A stretch of DNA of 64,000 nt from Candidatus Vondammii sp. HM_W22 (GCF_022530855.2 NZ_CP099567.1:2294001-2358000), one strand, 5' to 3'; counted from the stretch's first letter, positions 20,412 through 31,994 are shown. A program made the numbers and translations. Notes: a model not told the origin generated them from the letters alone.

Positions 20412-21593
20412 TCACTCAGCAGCACGTGCTTCCAGCATGGCTACCGCAGGCAACTGTTTTCCTTCCAGAAACTCCAGGAATGCGCCGCCACCTGTGGAAA
20501 TATAGGAGACTCGCTCAGAGATACCATACTTTTCAACGGCAGCCAGGGTGTCGCCACCACCGGCAATGGAGAACGCATCGGAATCGGCAATCGCGATACC
20601 CAGGGTTTTGGTACCCTCGCCAAACTGATCAAATTCAAATACACCGACTGGACCATTCCAGACAACGGTACCGGCAGCCTTCATCATCTCGGCAAAACGG
20701 GCAGCCGTCTCAGGACCGATATCGAAAATCATATCGTCGTCGATTACATCTTCCACTTTCTTCACAACGGCTTCTGCAGATTCAGAGAACTCCTTACCGC
20801 AGACAACATCGGTAGGAACAGGAATCTCGCCGCCCTTGGCCTTGGCGGCCTCCATCAGGCGCTTGGCTTCATAGACCAGATCCGCTTCATAAAGGGACTT
20901 GCCAACATTATGACCCGCCGCGGCAATGAAAGTATTGGCAATACCACCAACGGGAATCAGCTGATCGACGATTTTAGAGAGAGACTCCAGAACCGTCAGC
21001 TTGGTTGAAACCTTGGAACCACCGACAATAGCAGCCATTGGGCGCTTTGGATTGTCGAGGGCCTTACCCAGTGCATCCAGTTCACCTGCGAGCAGCGGAC
21101 CGGCACAGGCAATCGCTGCATAAGTACCTGCACCATGGGTGGAAGCCTGGGCGCGATGAGCGGTACCAAAAGCATCCATCACATAGATATCGCAAAGTGC
21201 TGCGTACTGCTTGGAGAGTGCCTCGTCATTCTTCTTCTCACCAACGTTAAAACGGACATTCTCCATCAGAACAACGTCACCATCCGCCAGCTCTGGAAAT
21301 GTCTCCAGGTAATCCTTGATCAGCCTGACCTCTCTCCCCAACGCATCTGAAAGATGGGTTGCTACCGGCTGCATCGAGAACTCATCCGCAGGCTCACCTT
21401 CGGTGGGACGTCCCAGGTGAGACATCAACATCACTTTGGCGCCAGCCTTGATACAATGCTTGATCGTAGGCATGGAAGCACGAACCCGCTTATCCGATGC
21501 CACTTTGCCATCCTTGATCGGGACATTCAGATCCTGGCGAATAAGAACACGCTTACCGGCGAGATCAAGATCAGTCATTTTGATGACGGACAT
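20412..21593 (-). CDS. pgk: Phosphoglycerate kinase
   Basis: Interconverts 3-phosphoglycerate and 1,3-bisphosphoglycerate; the ATP-using step after Rubisco in the Calvin cycle. The 393 residues show [32 protein letters not shown], the [12 protein letters not shown] segment, [16 protein letters not shown] and [18 protein letters not shown], with [13 protein letters not shown] near the end. An AGGAGA box lies before the ATG. It follows gap after a 155-base gap that holds a terminator. Confidence 0.96.
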   Translation of the reverse strand: MSVIKMTDLDLAGKRVLIRQDLNVPIKDGKVASDKRVRASMPTIKHCIKAGAKVMLMSHLGRPTEGEPADEFSMQPVATHLSDALGREVRLIKDYLETFPELADGDVVLMENVRFNVGEKKNDEALSKQYAALCDIYVMDAFGTAHRAQASTHGAGTYAAIACAGPLLAGELDALGKALDNPKRPMAAIVGGSKVSTKLTVLESLSKIVDQLIPVGGIANTFIAAAGHNVGKSLYEADLVYEAKRLMEAAKAKGGEIPVPTDVVCGKEFSESAEAVVKKVEDVIDDDMIFDIGPETAARFAEMMKAAGTVVWNGPVGVFEFDQFGEGTKTLGIAIADSDAFSIAGGGDTLAAVEKYGISERVSYISTGGGAFLEFLEGKQLPAVAMLEARAAE

Positions 21594-21692
21594 GGTCTGA
21601 GTCTCCTTGCTACTGCTTTAAGTGGACGATAAAAGGGATTAGATGAAACCACTATTTCAGCTAATACCTCTTCGCAGGTTTTTGGGAAACTG

Positions 21693-21725
21693 AGAAGAAA
21701 AACAGGGCAGGCAATGCCTGCCCTG
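21693..21725 (-). terminator. Intrinsic terminator between gap and pgk
   Basis: On the minus strand CAGGGCAGGC and GCCTGCCCTG pair perfectly around a 3-base loop and are followed by TTTTTC. It begins about 24 bases after the gap stop and would lower read-through from tkt-gap into pgk-pyk-fba. Confidence 0.8.
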
Positions 21726-21748
21726 CTAATCTACAGATTTACAACCTG

Positions 21749-22762
<1,014 letters not shown>

Positions 22763-22830
22763 TTAATATTTAGCTTGCTAATAACTTTATCTACAGGGCA
22801 CCCGAAGAGGCCCTGCAACGATTGCTGGAT

Positions 22831-24819
22831 TCAGGTGGATACTTCGTCGATAGCGCTGACGACATTATCCACGGTGAAGCCGAATTCCTCGAACAGCTGG
22901 CCGGCTGGGGCAGACTCACCGAAGCGGTTCATACCAATCACCTTGCCGTTCAAGCCGACATACTTGTACCAGCCATCGGAAACTGCTGCTTCAACAGCTA
23001 CCCGGGCAGTCACGGAGGCAGGAAAAACGGACGCTTTGTAGGCATCATCCTGTGCATCAAAAGCAGAGGTGTTTGGCATGGATACCACGCGTACCTTCTT
23101 ATCGGAAGCGGCAGCAGCTTTCACCGCCAGATCCACTTCGGAACCGGTGGCGATAACAATGGCGTCTGGAGTACCGTCACAATCAACCAGCACATAACCG
23201 CCCTTGGCGATATCAGCAATCTGTGCATCACTTCGCGGCTGATGGGCCAGGCCCTGACGCGAGAAGATCAGACAGGTTGGGCCATCTTTTTTCTCTACAG
23301 CGCATTTCCAGGCTACAGCAGTCTCAACTGCATCGCATGGACGCCATACATCCATATTCGGAATCATACGCAGAGTCGGGATCTGCTCTATTGGCTGATG
23401 GGTAGGACCATCTTCACCCAAACCAATGGAGTCATGGGTATAGACGAAGATAGACTGAATCTTCATCAGTGCTGCCATCCGCAGTGCGTTGCGGGCGTAC
23501 TCTGAGAACATCAGAAAAGTCGCGCCGTAAGGTACGAATCCACCGTGGAGCGAGGCACCGTTCATTATCGCCGACATGCCGAATTCACGCACACCGTAAG
23601 AGAGATAGTTACCATCGGCATTGCCCTCATTGATCGACTTACAGCCGGACCAGAAGGTCAGGTTGGAGGGGGAGAGGTCGGCAGAGCCACCGAGAAACTC
23701 CGGCAGTAACGGACCAAAACCGTTCAGTGCATTCTGGGAAGCCTTGCGAGTGGCAGGAGATTCAGCCTTCTCGTTGACAGAGGCGATAAACTTGGCCGCC
23801 TCTTCCTCCCAGTTGGCGGGTAGGTCACCAGCCGTACGACGCTCATATTCAGCAGCCAGCTCAGGGTATTCAGCCTTATAGGCTGCAAACTTATCAGCCC
23901 AGACAGACTCAGCTGCGGCACCCACCTCTTTGGCATTCCAACCGGCATAGACCTCATCGGGGATCACGAAAGGACCGTGAGCCCAATCCAGCTGCTCGCG
24001 GGTCAGTTTGATTTCATCATCACCAAGTGGAGCTCCGTGGCAATCGTGGGTACCAGCCAGATTCGGGGAACCGAAACCGATGATGGTCTTACAGCAGATC
24101 AACGTTGGCTTGTCTGTGACAGACTTTGCCTCTTCAATCGCCTTGTTGAGTGCATCGGCGTCATGGCCGTCCACACTCCGTATCACATGCCAGCCGTAAG
24201 ACTCGAAACGCATGGGCGTATCGTCGGTAAACCAGCCATCGGTATGGCCGTCGATCGAGATACCATTGTCATCCCAGAAGGCGACCAGTTTCCCCAGACC
24301 CAGAGTACCGGCAAAGGAGCAGGCTTCATGGGAAATACCCTCCATCAGACAGCCATCGCCCATGAATACGTAGGTGTTGTGATCGACGACCTCATGTCCC
24401 GGCTTATTGAACTGGGCGGCCATGGTCTTCTCGGCCAGAGCCATGCCCACGCCATTGGCAATACCCTGACCCAACGGGCCAGTGGTGGTCTCTACGCCTG
24501 GAGCATAACCATATTCCGGGTGGCCCGGGGTTTTGGCATGAAGCTGACGGAAAGATTTCAGATCATCCATACTGAGGTCGTAACCGGTCAGGTGAAGCAG
24601 GGAGTAGATCAACATGGAGCCATGACCGTTGGAGAGAACGAAGCGGTCACGATCGGCCCAATCCGGATTGGCCGGGTTGTGTTTCATATGGCCGTTCCAC
24701 AGTGCCTCAGCGATATCGGCCATACCCATCGGGGCACCAGGGTGACCTGAGTTAGCTTTCTGCACCGCATCCATACTGAGAGCGCGGATGGCATTAGCAA
24801 GTGTTCTGCGTGAGGACAT
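22831..24819 (-). CDS. tkt: Transketolase
   Basis: Thiamine-diphosphate enzyme that moves two-carbon units between sugar phosphates in the Calvin and pentose-phosphate cycles. The 662 residues show [39 protein letters not shown], the ThDP motif [19 protein letters not shown] near residue 155, and the C-terminal [27 protein letters not shown] lies 8 bases before the ATG. As first gene of the cluster it probably carries the promoter in the gene-free stretch upstream. Confidence 0.97.
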   Translation of the reverse strand: MSSRRTLANAIRALSMDAVQKANSGHPGAPMGMADIAEALWNGHMKHNPANPDWADRDRFVLSNGHGSMLIYSLLHLTGYDLSMDDLKSFRQLHAKTPGHPEYGYAPGVETTTGPLGQGIANGVGMALAEKTMAAQFNKPGHEVVDHNTYVFMGDGCLMEGISHEACSFAGTLGLGKLVAFWDDNGISIDGHTDGWFTDDTPMRFESYGWHVIRSVDGHDADALNKAIEEAKSVTDKPTLICCKTIIGFGSPNLAGTHDCHGAPLGDDEIKLTREQLDWAHGPFVIPDEVYAGWNAKEVGAAAESVWADKFAAYKAEYPELAAEYERRTAGDLPANWEEEAAKFIASVNEKAESPATRKASQNALNGFGPLLPEFLGGSADLSPSNLTFWSGCKSINEGNADGNYLSYGVREFGMSAIMNGASLHGGFVPYGATFLMFSEYARNALRMAALMKIQSIFVYTHDSIGLGEDGPTHQPIEQIPTLRMIPNMDVWRPCDAVETAVAWKCAVEKKDGPTCLIFSRQGLAHQPRSDAQIADIAKGGYVLVDCDGTPDAIVIATGSEVDLAVKAAAASDKKVRVVSMPNTSAFDAQDDAYKASVFPASVTARVAVEAAVSDGWYKYVGLNGKVIGMNRFGESAPAGQLFEEFGFTVDNVVSAIDEVST

Positions 24820-25034
24820 GATCCCTCCTATTTATATAGTTAAAACTGGTTAGAAGTTCTTTCTCATCCAGGTTCTGCCACTGGCAGACCCGGTGTTAAT
24901 ACATAAAGCATACCTTCGATCTCGTGATGCATTTTGGGACGTCCTAGCCCCCAAAACGCACCCGATCTTCGACAGATCTATTATTGCCCCATCCGCCCTG
25001 CGGGGGAGCGTCTTTTATTCTTCAGGCTCCCTCT

Positions 25035-25059
25035 CCCTGCCCTGCCCTGCCCTGCCCTG
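25035..25059. repeat. Five tandem CCCTG repeats
   Basis: Five exact copies of CCCTG in a row, about 215 bases upstream of tkt. Short tandem arrays of this kind can vary in length by slippage, though they are outside any coding frame here. Confidence 0.85.
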
Positions 25060-25309
25060 TAAATTGACAGTTGCCGGGGCATTTCAACAAGCAACAGCAC
25101 CTGCTTCCGTCGGTAGTCGTATTGCCTGCCCAAGAGGCAAAAAAACTTACATCTATAAGGATATTCAGTGCCCACTGAAAAGGGGCCTATTCTTACCCTA
25201 TCGCAATTCTTGGGGCAAGCCAGGTCACTTTATGAGGGTAAAAAAAACCACTTGGCAATTTTATAAAAAACTGATACCTATCACTGCTTAACAAATCATC
25301 AACAGACCA

Positions 25310-25330
25310 TTATTGTGCGTCGCACAATAA
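25310..25330. promoter_or_regulatory. Perfect palindrome (possible operator or hairpin)
   Basis: TTATTGTGCG and CGCACAATAA flank a single T, immediately after the stop of the thioredoxin-like gene. No T tract follows on the minus strand, so it is not a standard terminator; it could be an operator for tkt or an RNA hairpin. Confidence 0.4.
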
Positions 25331-25333
25331 ATA

Positions 25334-25888
25334 TTACTCCCGCCACTTGATGGAGCAACCGATGCTCGGGATCTGGGCATCCGGCCCTTTGCCGGTCTCA
25401 GACACCTGCTTCATCGCTTCAAAAAGGTCTCTGCGGACATCTTCAGCCGCCGCTTCCTTCCGACTCTCATCCAGGCGACCACGGTACCGGAGTTGCAGCT
25501 CACCATTGTACCCGAAAAAGTCCGGTGTGCAGACAGCGCCATAAGCTTTGGCCACCCGTTGCGACTCATCCAACAAATAGGGAAAGGGAAAGTTCAGTTG
25601 TTCAGCTATCTTCTGCATATTCTCAAACGAGTCCTCTTCGTAGTAAGTCGAATCATTCGACATAATAGCCACACAGTTGACTCCAAGCCCCTTCAATTCC
25701 CTAGCATCCCGCAGAATACGATCAATAACCGCTTTTACGTAGGGGCAGTGGTTACAGATAAACATCACCAGAAGCCCATTTTCTCCGCGACACTGTTCCA
25801 GAGTCCAAGTTTTGCCATCCACGCCGGGAAGAGAAAAATCAATGGCAGGAAGTGCAAAATCACACACCGGAGTTTCGAGTGAGACCAT
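25334..25888 (-). CDS. Thioredoxin/AhpC-TSA family protein
   Basis: A 184-residue thioredoxin-fold protein with LPAIDFSLPGVDGKTWTLEQ, MFICNHCPYVKAVIDRIL as the active-site region (CNHC), MSNDSTYYEEDSFENM and YGAVCTPDFFGYNG. It resembles the redoxin-domain proteins that are widespread in proteobacteria, acting as a peroxide or disulfide reductase without known partner. No signal peptide is visible, so it is probably cytosolic. It seems intact and single. Confidence 0.85.
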   Translation of the reverse strand: MVSLETPVCDFALPAIDFSLPGVDGKTWTLEQCRGENGLLVMFICNHCPYVKAVIDRILRDARELKGLGVNCVAIMSNDSTYYEEDSFENMQKIAEQLNFPFPYLLDESQRVAKAYGAVCTPDFFGYNGELQLRYRGRLDESRKEAAAEDVRRDLFEAMKQVSETGKGPDAQIPSIGCSIKWRE

Positions 25889-26097
25889 AAACTACTCCTT
25901 CTCAGGATTAAACAAATTGATAAAAAGGGGATCAAAATGCCAGCATCAGCTAATAAATGCTACCCTTAATTTATTAAGGTTCCATGACTAGGGGCACTCA
26001 AGTGCTACATAACCGGAAAGAGTGGTCCAATGGCTAAACCGCTTCATAATCCTGCCTCGAAACAATCGGAAACCGATCATGACCTTGACTTGATATG

Positions 26098-26125
26098 TTG
26101 ACAATTCCAGGAGTATGCGCATAAT
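26098..26125 (+). promoter_or_regulatory. Strong sigma70 promoter upstream of metK
   Basis: A perfect TTGACA (26098-26103) and CATAAT (26120-26125) are 16 bases apart. Transcription would begin near 26132, giving a leader of about 127 nt before the metK ATG. Confidence 0.7.
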
Positions 26126-26205
26126 CTAGCCACTGCGCCGATTTGATATCAGATTGCGGGCGCGTTACAAATGCGGCTAAAGCGTCAGACCGGTCACTAT
26201 TTCGG

Positions 26206-26240
26206 AAAACCCGCCTTAGCTTTTGTCAGGCGGGTTTTTT
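26206..26240 (+). terminator. Intrinsic terminator in the metK leader
   Basis: AAAACCCGCCT (26206-26216) pairs with AGGCGGGTTTT (26228-26238) over 11 bp and continues into TT. It ends 18 bases before the metK ATG, so transcripts from the promoter at 26098 must read through it. An upstream GCGGG (26156-26160) could pair with CCCGC of the stem and act as antiterminator. This points to transcription attenuation; the regulator or ligand is unknown. Confidence 0.75.
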
Positions 26241-26258
26241 ATTGGGAATTTATTAATT

Positions 26259-27425
26259 ATGAGCGATTACATATTTACCTCCGAATCAGTATCGGAGGGA
26301 CATCCGGACAAAATGGCGGATCAGATCTCTGACGCCGTACTGGATGCCATCCTCAAACAGGACTCCAACCCGGAACATGCCCGGGTTGCCTGCGAGACCA
26401 TGATCAAGACAGGGGTTGTCATTGTCGGCGGAGAAATAACCACAAATGCCTGGGTCGACCTGGACGAGGTGGTGCGTAAAGTGATCTGCGATATCGGTTA
26501 CACAAGCTCCGATGTGGGCTTCGATGGCAGCACCTGCGCCGTCATGTCGCTGATTGGCAAGCAGTCGGGGAATATCGCTCAGGGTGTTGACCGCTCTGCC
26601 CCTGAACAACAGGGCGCGGGTGACCAGGGCCTGATGTTCGGCTACGCGACGAATGAAACAGAGGTGCTGATGCCAGCCCCCATCACCTACGCTCACCGAC
26701 TGATGGAACGCCAGGCAGAAATGCGCCGTGATAACGTGCTGCCCTGGTTGCGCCCCGATGCCAAGAGCCAGGTCACCTTCCGCTACCGTGAAGGTAAGGT
26801 CGTCAGCATTGATGCCGTGGTGCTCTCCACCCAGCACGACCCTGACATCAAGCACGAGCATCTGGAAGAGGCGGTGATGGAAAATATCATCATGCCGGTT
26901 CTTCCCTCCGAATGGCTGCATGAAGATACCCGCTACCATATCAACCCCACAGGCGCCTTCATTATCGGCGGCCCGGTCGGCGATTGCGGCCTCACCGGTC
27001 GCAAGATCATCGTTGACACCTACGGTGGCGCTGCCCGCCATGGTGGCGGGGCCTTCTCCGGCAAAGACCCATCCAAAGTGGATCGCTCTGCAGCTTATGC
27101 CGGGCGCTATGTGGCCAAGAATATCGTTGCCGCCGGTCTGGCCGACCGCTGCGAAATTCAGATCTCCTACGCCATTGGGGTGGCAGAGCCCACCTCCATC
27201 TCCATCGATACCTTTGGCACTGCCCAAATCGATGGAGAGAAGATAGCTGACTTGGTACGGGAGCACTTCGACCTGCGTCCCTTTGGCATTATGCAGATGC
27301 TGGACCTAATCAAGCCGATCTATCAGAAGACCGCTGCCTATGGCCACTTCGGCCGCGAAGAACCTGAGTTCAGCTGGGAGCGGACCAATAAGGCTGATCT
27401 GCTGCGAGAGGCTGCCGGCCTCTGA
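26259..27425 (+). CDS. metK: S-adenosylmethionine synthetase
   Basis: Makes SAM from methionine and ATP. The ATG at 26259 gives [20 protein letters not shown], the normal start; an upstream TTG at 26223 would lie inside the terminator. The 388 residues show [14 protein letters not shown], the signature [31 protein letters not shown] and [20 protein letters not shown]. It opens the methyl-cycle group metK-ahcY-metF. Its leader suggests control by transcription attenuation. Confidence 0.97.
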   Translation: MSDYIFTSESVSEGHPDKMADQISDAVLDAILKQDSNPEHARVACETMIKTGVVIVGGEITTNAWVDLDEVVRKVICDIGYTSSDVGFDGSTCAVMSLIGKQSGNIAQGVDRSAPEQQGAGDQGLMFGYATNETEVLMPAPITYAHRLMERQAEMRRDNVLPWLRPDAKSQVTFRYREGKVVSIDAVVLSTQHDPDIKHEHLEEAVMENIIMPVLPSEWLHEDTRYHINPTGAFIIGGPVGDCGLTGRKIIVDTYGGAARHGGGAFSGKDPSKVDRSAAYAGRYVAKNIVAAGLADRCEIQISYAIGVAEPTSISIDTFGTAQIDGEKIADLVREHFDLRPFGIMQMLDLIKPIYQKTAAYGHFGREEPEFSWERTNKADLLREAAGL

Positions 27426-27498
27426 GATTTAATGAACCATCTCATTCCCACACGCTACGTGGGAAGGTGTACACCGAAATAATTCTTTAACTCATTCC

Positions 27499-27574
27499 AG
27501 CTGGCTGAGGAGCGTTGCAACAGGTGATTTTCCTGCCAGGCTTAGCGAGCTGATCCACAGTAAACGGCGCTTAG
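27499..27574 (+). promoter_or_regulatory. S-adenosylhomocysteine (SAH) riboswitch
   Basis: The leader of ahcY carries the conserved core of the SAH riboswitch: GAGGAGCGTTGCAAC (about 27507-27521), then GCCAGGCT and finally AAACGGCGCTTA. Spacing and order fit the family, in which SAH binding frees the ribosome-binding site (CGGAG at about 27581) and turns on ahcY. It lets the cell remove SAH, an inhibitor of methyltransferases. Confidence 0.9.
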
Positions 27575-27594
27575 TTTTTTCGGAGACTAAAACC

Positions 27595-28998
27595 ATGACT
27601 GCCACTTTAAATGACTATAAAGTTGCCGATCTCTCCCTTGCGGATTGGGGTCACAAAGAGATTGCTATCGCCGAAACAGAGATGCCCGGCCTGATGGCAC
27701 TGCAGGAAAAATACGGTAAAGAAAAACCCCTGAAGGGTGCTCGTATCGCCGGAAGCCTGCATATGACAATCCAGACCGCCGTACTGATCGAGACCCTGAT
27801 TGAGCTGGGAGCCGAAGTTCGCTGGGCGTCCTGTAACATCTACTCCACACAGGATCACGCCGCCGCCGCTATTGCGGGTCTGGGCATTCCAGTCTACGCC
27901 TTCAAGGGAGAAACCCTGACCGAGTATTGGGAGTACACCCATAAAATCATGGAATGGACCGATGGCGGCGCCCCGAATATGATTCTTGACGATGGTGGTG
28001 ATGCCACCCTGCTGCTCCATCTCGGCGCCAAAGCCGAGAAAGATATCAGTGTACTCGACAACCCAACCAGTGAAGAAGAGATCGTACTCTACGCCACCAT
28101 CAAGGCTCGGATATCGGTACAACCGAACTGGTACTCTGACACCTTGAAAAATATCCGGGGTGTTACCGAGGAGACCACCACCGGTGTTCACCGCCTTTAT
28201 CAAATGGCCAAAAGCGGTGAACTCGCCTTCCCAGCCATAAATGTCAATGATTCAGTCACCAAATCGAAATTCGATAACCTCTACGGCTGCCGGGAATCCC
28301 TGGTCGATGGCATCAAGCGTGCCACTGATGTGATGATTGCAGGCAAAATTGCCCTGGTCCTAGGTTATGGCGATGTGGGCAAGGGGTGTGCACAATCCTT
28401 GCGTGGTCTGGGTGCTACCGTATGGGTTACGGAAATCGATCCCATCTGTGCCCTCCAGGCAGCAATGGAAGGCTACCGGGTCGTAAACATGGATGACGCC
28501 TGCAGCGAGGCTAATATCTTTGTCACAGCCACCGGTAACTACCGCGTCATCAACCATAATCACATGGCAAAAATGAAGGATCAGTCCATCGTCTGCAACA
28601 TCGGGCACTTTGACAACGAGATCGATATCGCCAGCCTCGAACAGTACCAGTGGGACGAAATCAAGCCCCAGGTGGACCACATCATTTTCCCCGACGGCAA
28701 GCGTATTATCATGCTGGCCCAGGGCCGGTTGGTAAATCTAGGCTGCGCCACCGGCCATCCCAGCTTCGTCATGTCCAACTCATTCACCAATCAGACACTA
28801 GCCCAGATGGAGATCTGGAACAAGGGTGACCAATACGCCAATAAAGTTTACACCTTGCCAAAAGAGCTGGATGAGGAAGTGGGCCGACTGCACCTCAATA
28901 AAATCGGGGCAAACCTAACCACGTTGACCAAAGAGCAGGCAAACTATATCGACGTGCCTGTGGACGGTCCCTACAAACCGGATCACTACCGTTATTAA
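27595..28998 (+). CDS. ahcY: Adenosylhomocysteinase
   Basis: NAD-dependent hydrolysis of SAH to adenosine and homocysteine. The 467 residues show [57 protein letters not shown] with the catalytic lysine, the Rossmann stretch [19 protein letters not shown] and a C-terminal KPDHYRY. A typical GGAG box lies before the ATG. It is preceded by an SAH riboswitch and followed by metF, which supplies methyl groups to remake methionine. Confidence 0.97.
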   Translation: MTATLNDYKVADLSLADWGHKEIAIAETEMPGLMALQEKYGKEKPLKGARIAGSLHMTIQTAVLIETLIELGAEVRWASCNIYSTQDHAAAAIAGLGIPVYAFKGETLTEYWEYTHKIMEWTDGGAPNMILDDGGDATLLLHLGAKAEKDISVLDNPTSEEEIVLYATIKARISVQPNWYSDTLKNIRGVTEETTTGVHRLYQMAKSGELAFPAINVNDSVTKSKFDNLYGCRESLVDGIKRATDVMIAGKIALVLGYGDVGKGCAQSLRGLGATVWVTEIDPICALQAAMEGYRVVNMDDACSEANIFVTATGNYRVINHNHMAKMKDQSIVCNIGHFDNEIDIASLEQYQWDEIKPQVDHIIFPDGKRIIMLAQGRLVNLGCATGHPSFVMSNSFTNQTLAQMEIWNKGDQYANKVYTLPKELDEEVGRLHLNKIGANLTTLTKEQANYIDVPVDGPYKPDHYRY

Positions 28999-29108
28999 TA
29001 ATCTGGAAACAGTGTAGAGATGTACGCCTTCTTTAGGTGGTTTATAGGGTGCGATAACAAAAGCCCGATATGCATCATCCATCATTATCAGTTTGATTGA
29101 GTACTGGC

Positions 29109-30038
29109 ATGGAATCACAGAAAAAATTTACTCCGACTTTCAGTCTTGAACTGTTTCCACCCAAAACCGAAACAGGGATGGAGAGGCTGCAAACAACCGT
29201 CAAAAAGCTTGTAGCGATTAATCCGGGATATATCTCGGTCACCTACGGTGCTGGCGGCTCCACCCAGGAGCGGACCTATGAGACGGTTGATTGGCTGGTA
29301 TCTCAAGGTGTTGAGTGCGCCCCCCACCTATCCTGTATCGGCAGCAGCCGGGAAGAGATCGATGAGATTCTCACTCGCTATAAATCACAGGGTATCAGGC
29401 GCATTGTCGCCCTTCGCGGAGACCTTCCTTCAGGAGCAGGACTCAGCGGGCTTGGCGACTTGAACTATGCCAACGAATTGGTAGCGCAGATCAGACAGTC
29501 GTTTGGCGATTACTTCCACATTGAAGTCGCCGCCTATCCTGAATTTCATCCACAGGCTCTGAGTGCCGAGGCAGACCTCTTCAACTTCAAACGTAAAGTC
29601 AAGGCGGGAGCAAACGCAGCCATTACCCAATATTTTTTCAATGCTGAAGCCTACTTCCAGTTCGTCGACTCCTGTGAAAAACGGGGGCTAGATATTCCCA
29701 TCGTTCCAGGCATTATGCCGATCACCAACTACAGCAGCCTGTCACGCTTTTCAGATGGTTGTGGAGCAGAGATTCCACGTTGGATCAAAAGACGGCTGGA
29801 AGGTTTTGGCGACGATATCAACAGCATCCGTGACTTTGGAATCGATGTCACCAGTAACCTCTGCCGGGAACTACTGGAGCATGGCGCACCGGGACTGCAC
29901 TTCTACAGCATGAATCAGTCAGTGCCCGTCCTCAGGATCTGGGAAAACCTTGATTTGAACAAACTATCGTCATGTAAGAATGCAGAAAACGCGAAAAAGC
30001 ATAGAGTTCGCAGAGAAAGGTGTTCAGGGAACCTCTAA
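29109..30038 (+). CDS. metF: Methylenetetrahydrofolate reductase, C-terminus altered by IS end
   Basis: Reduces 5,10-methylene-THF to 5-methyl-THF for methionine synthesis, using FAD. Motifs are SLELFPPKTETGMERL, ISVTYGAGGSTQERTYE, IVALRGDLPSGAG, VAAYPEFHPQA and VPGIMPITNY, ending with LHFYSMNQSVPVLRIWENL. The start at 29109 gives MESQKKFTPTFSLE. The last 20 or so residues (after WENLDLNK) are not family-like and the stop codon lies in the end of an IS5 remnant that begins near 30027, so the native stop has been lost. The catalytic domain is complete; activity is likely retained. Confidence 0.9.
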   Translation: MESQKKFTPTFSLELFPPKTETGMERLQTTVKKLVAINPGYISVTYGAGGSTQERTYETVDWLVSQGVECAPHLSCIGSSREEIDEILTRYKSQGIRRIVALRGDLPSGAGLSGLGDLNYANELVAQIRQSFGDYFHIEVAAYPEFHPQALSAEADLFNFKRKVKAGANAAITQYFFNAEAYFQFVDSCEKRGLDIPIVPGIMPITNYSSLSRFSDGCGAEIPRWIKRRLEGFGDDINSIRDFGIDVTSNLCRELLEHGAPGLHFYSMNQSVPVLRIWENLDLNKLSSCKNAENAKKHRVRRERCSGNL

Positions 30039-30081
30039 AAAACCGACAAGGGCCAATAGTCTTAGCAAATCGGGAGAGCCC
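30027..30081 (-). mobile_element. IS5-family 3'-end remnant
   Basis: GGGAACCTCTAAAAAACCGAC followed by a stretch coding on the minus strand for a transposase tail (SRFAKTIGPCRFF). A close relative occurs at 53452. It is cut at 30081 by the IS256-like element. Confidence 0.65.
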
Positions 30082-31325
30082 GAGACTGTCCTGAATTCTG
30101 TGTAACTGCCTATCATTAAACCCAAACAAGGGGACGATCGACAAGAAAGAGCTCCAGGCGATAGCCCAGGCGGCCGCTAAAAACATCAAAACTGAAGAAG
30201 ATCTCAACGAGTTTCGGCAAATGCTGACCAGGATCACGGTCGATGCAGCCCTCAACGTTGAACCGGATGATCACCTTGGCTTTGCCAAGCATCAACAACC
30301 CGAAGCGAGTAATAGCCGCAACGGCACGACCAGCAAGACCTTGCAAACGGAAGATGGCCAGTTTGAACTGGATACCCCGCGAGATAGAGCAGGCAGCTTT
30401 GAACCTCAGCTAGTTAAGAAGCACCAGCGTCGATTTACCTCAATGGATGACAAGATCCTCTTCTTGTATGCCCAAGGTATGACAACCCGCGAAATCGTCA
30501 CGATATTCAAGGAGATGTATGGGGCCGATGTCTCTGCCACACTCATATCCAAAGTCACTGATGCAGTTATCGAACAGGTTGTTGAATGGCAATCTCGCCC
30601 CCTGGATGCGATTTATCCTATTGTTTATCTGGACTGCATTGTCGTTAAAATCAGGCAAGACAAGAAAGTGATCAACAAAGCGATTTACCTCGCTCTGGGC
30701 GTTAACCTGGAAGGCCACAAGGAATTATTAGGGATGTGCCTATCGGAGAAAGTGAAGGATATTTTGATTGCCTGTGTCGAAGGCTTAAAAGGCTTTCCTG
30801 ATGCCATCAACACGGCCTTTCCGGATACCCAGATCCAGCTCTGTATCGTGCATATGGTACGGAACTCGATGAAGTACGTGCCTTGGAAAGACTACAAGCC
30901 TGTCACGGCTGATTTGAAAAAGATTTACCAGTCCATCACCGAGGAAGAAGCCTTATTGGCGCTGGATAAATTCTCTGACCGGTGGGACAACAAGTACCCC
31001 CGGATCAGCCGCTCCTGGCGTGCCCATCGGCAGAATATCAACACGCTGTTCAGCTACCCGGAGGACAAACGAAAAGTGATCTGCACGAACAACACCATTA
31101 GCCGCTGAACAGCGTCATTCGCAAAGCGATCAAAAAGCGGAAATTGTTTCCAACCGATGACTCGGCAAAGAAGGTAATCTATCTGGCAATCCAGGCCGCA
31201 TCGAAAAAGTGGACAATGCCAATCCGTAATTCGAAACCAGCACTGAATAGATTTATGATTGAGTTCGAAGAACGCTTAGCGGTATATAGTTAACCCAGGC
31301 AGTTACACAGAAAACTTTACAGGCT
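30082..31325. mobile_element. IS256-family element, second type
   Basis: TTCTGTGTAACTGCCT near 30096 recurs inverted near 31297, and the outer ends both read CGAG(A/C)CTGT. The element is about 1.24 kb. It is not similar in sequence to the IS256 copies A-C. It has inserted in, and truncated, the IS3 element to its right. Confidence 0.85.
30116..31293 (+). pseudogene. IS256-family transposase (second type), frameshifted
   Basis: The open middle part (30221-31108) shows the first DDE region IYPIVYLDCIVVKIRQDKK and then DTQIQLCIVHMVRNSMKYV, the conserved CxxH-type stretch. An extra G near 30131 separates the first 35 codons (KKELQAIAQAAAKNIKTEED). At about 31100 a frameshift moves the tail, LNSVIRKAIKKRKLFPTDDS and NRFMIEFEERLA, to another frame. 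The element cannot make a complete transposase. Confidence 0.85.
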
Positions 31326-31994
31326 CGATTTATCGTTTAAGCTTTCTACAAACGCATTCTGAGTAGGCTTACCTGGCTGAATAAAACCTAGCTTAACGCC
31401 ACTTTCTTTTTGCCAGTAGAACATCGCCTTGCTAGTAAACTCAGTACCGTTGTCGCAGATTATTTGATCCAGAGCGCTCCTTAGCTCAATCAGCTGAGTT
31501 AAAAAACGAGCGACCTGGTGACCATTGATCGAGAAGTCAGAGAGCTGGCCAATAACTTCTCTTGAGTAATCATCAATCACATTAAATACTCGAAAGCGGC
31601 GACCATTAGCCAACTGATCACTAACAAAATTCATTGACCAGCGTATATTTTTACCAATGGGCATAATCGTTGGCATTCTTGGTCGTATTATCTTCTTGCG
31701 TTTTTTAGTCCTCACTTGAAGACCTTCTTCGTTATAGACTCGGTAGGTCCGCTTCTTGTTTTTCACAAGCCTCTCACCTCTCAGGAGGCCATGTAAAAAC
31801 AAATAACCATAACTCGGATGCTTCTTTGCTAACTCAAGTAACCGTTTGCGTAGAGGCTCATCTTTTCCCCATTGAGTAACGTACCGAAAAGCGGTTCTAC
31901 TTAAGCCTACTAATTGGCAAGCTCTACGCTCACTTAATTTGAACCGCGACTTAAGGTAGCTCACGATTTGTTTTCTATCAGCAGGCTTTACCAC
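31317..31994 (-). pseudogene. IS3-family transposase OrfB, C-terminally truncated
   Basis: rve-type integrase core with a helix-turn-helix start (LSERRACQLVGLSRTAFRY) and catalytic pieces WSMNFVSDQLANGRRFRVFN, VIDDYSREVIG, ICDNGTEFTSKAMFYW and AFVESLN. The D-D-E residues are present but the final 50 or so residues are replaced by the end of the neighbouring IS. OrfA overlaps its start by 7 bases, the usual IS3 frameshift arrangement. Confidence 0.85.

Larger units (their letters stand above)
24820..25333. other. Gene-free stretch upstream of tkt
   Basis: Holds the tkt ribosome-binding site, five tandem CCCTG units at 25035-25059 and a 21-base palindrome at 25310-25330. The tkt promoter should lie here, but I cannot place it with confidence. 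No coding or RNA gene is recognised. Confidence 0.5.

Noticed and set aside
25035-25059. CCCTG repeats as a CRISPR or phase-variable coding repeat
   Set aside because: Only five 5-bp units without spacers and outside any coding frame.
24893-25291. 132-codon frame upstream of tkt as a gene
   Set aside because: Low-complexity, with no ribosome-binding site, no recognisable motif, and it runs through the CCCTG repeats.
26010-26060. tRNA-like sequence (GTGGTCCAATGGCTAAACC)
   Set aside because: It resembles a D-arm, but no cloverleaf with anticodon and T arms can be formed, and GTTCGA is absent.
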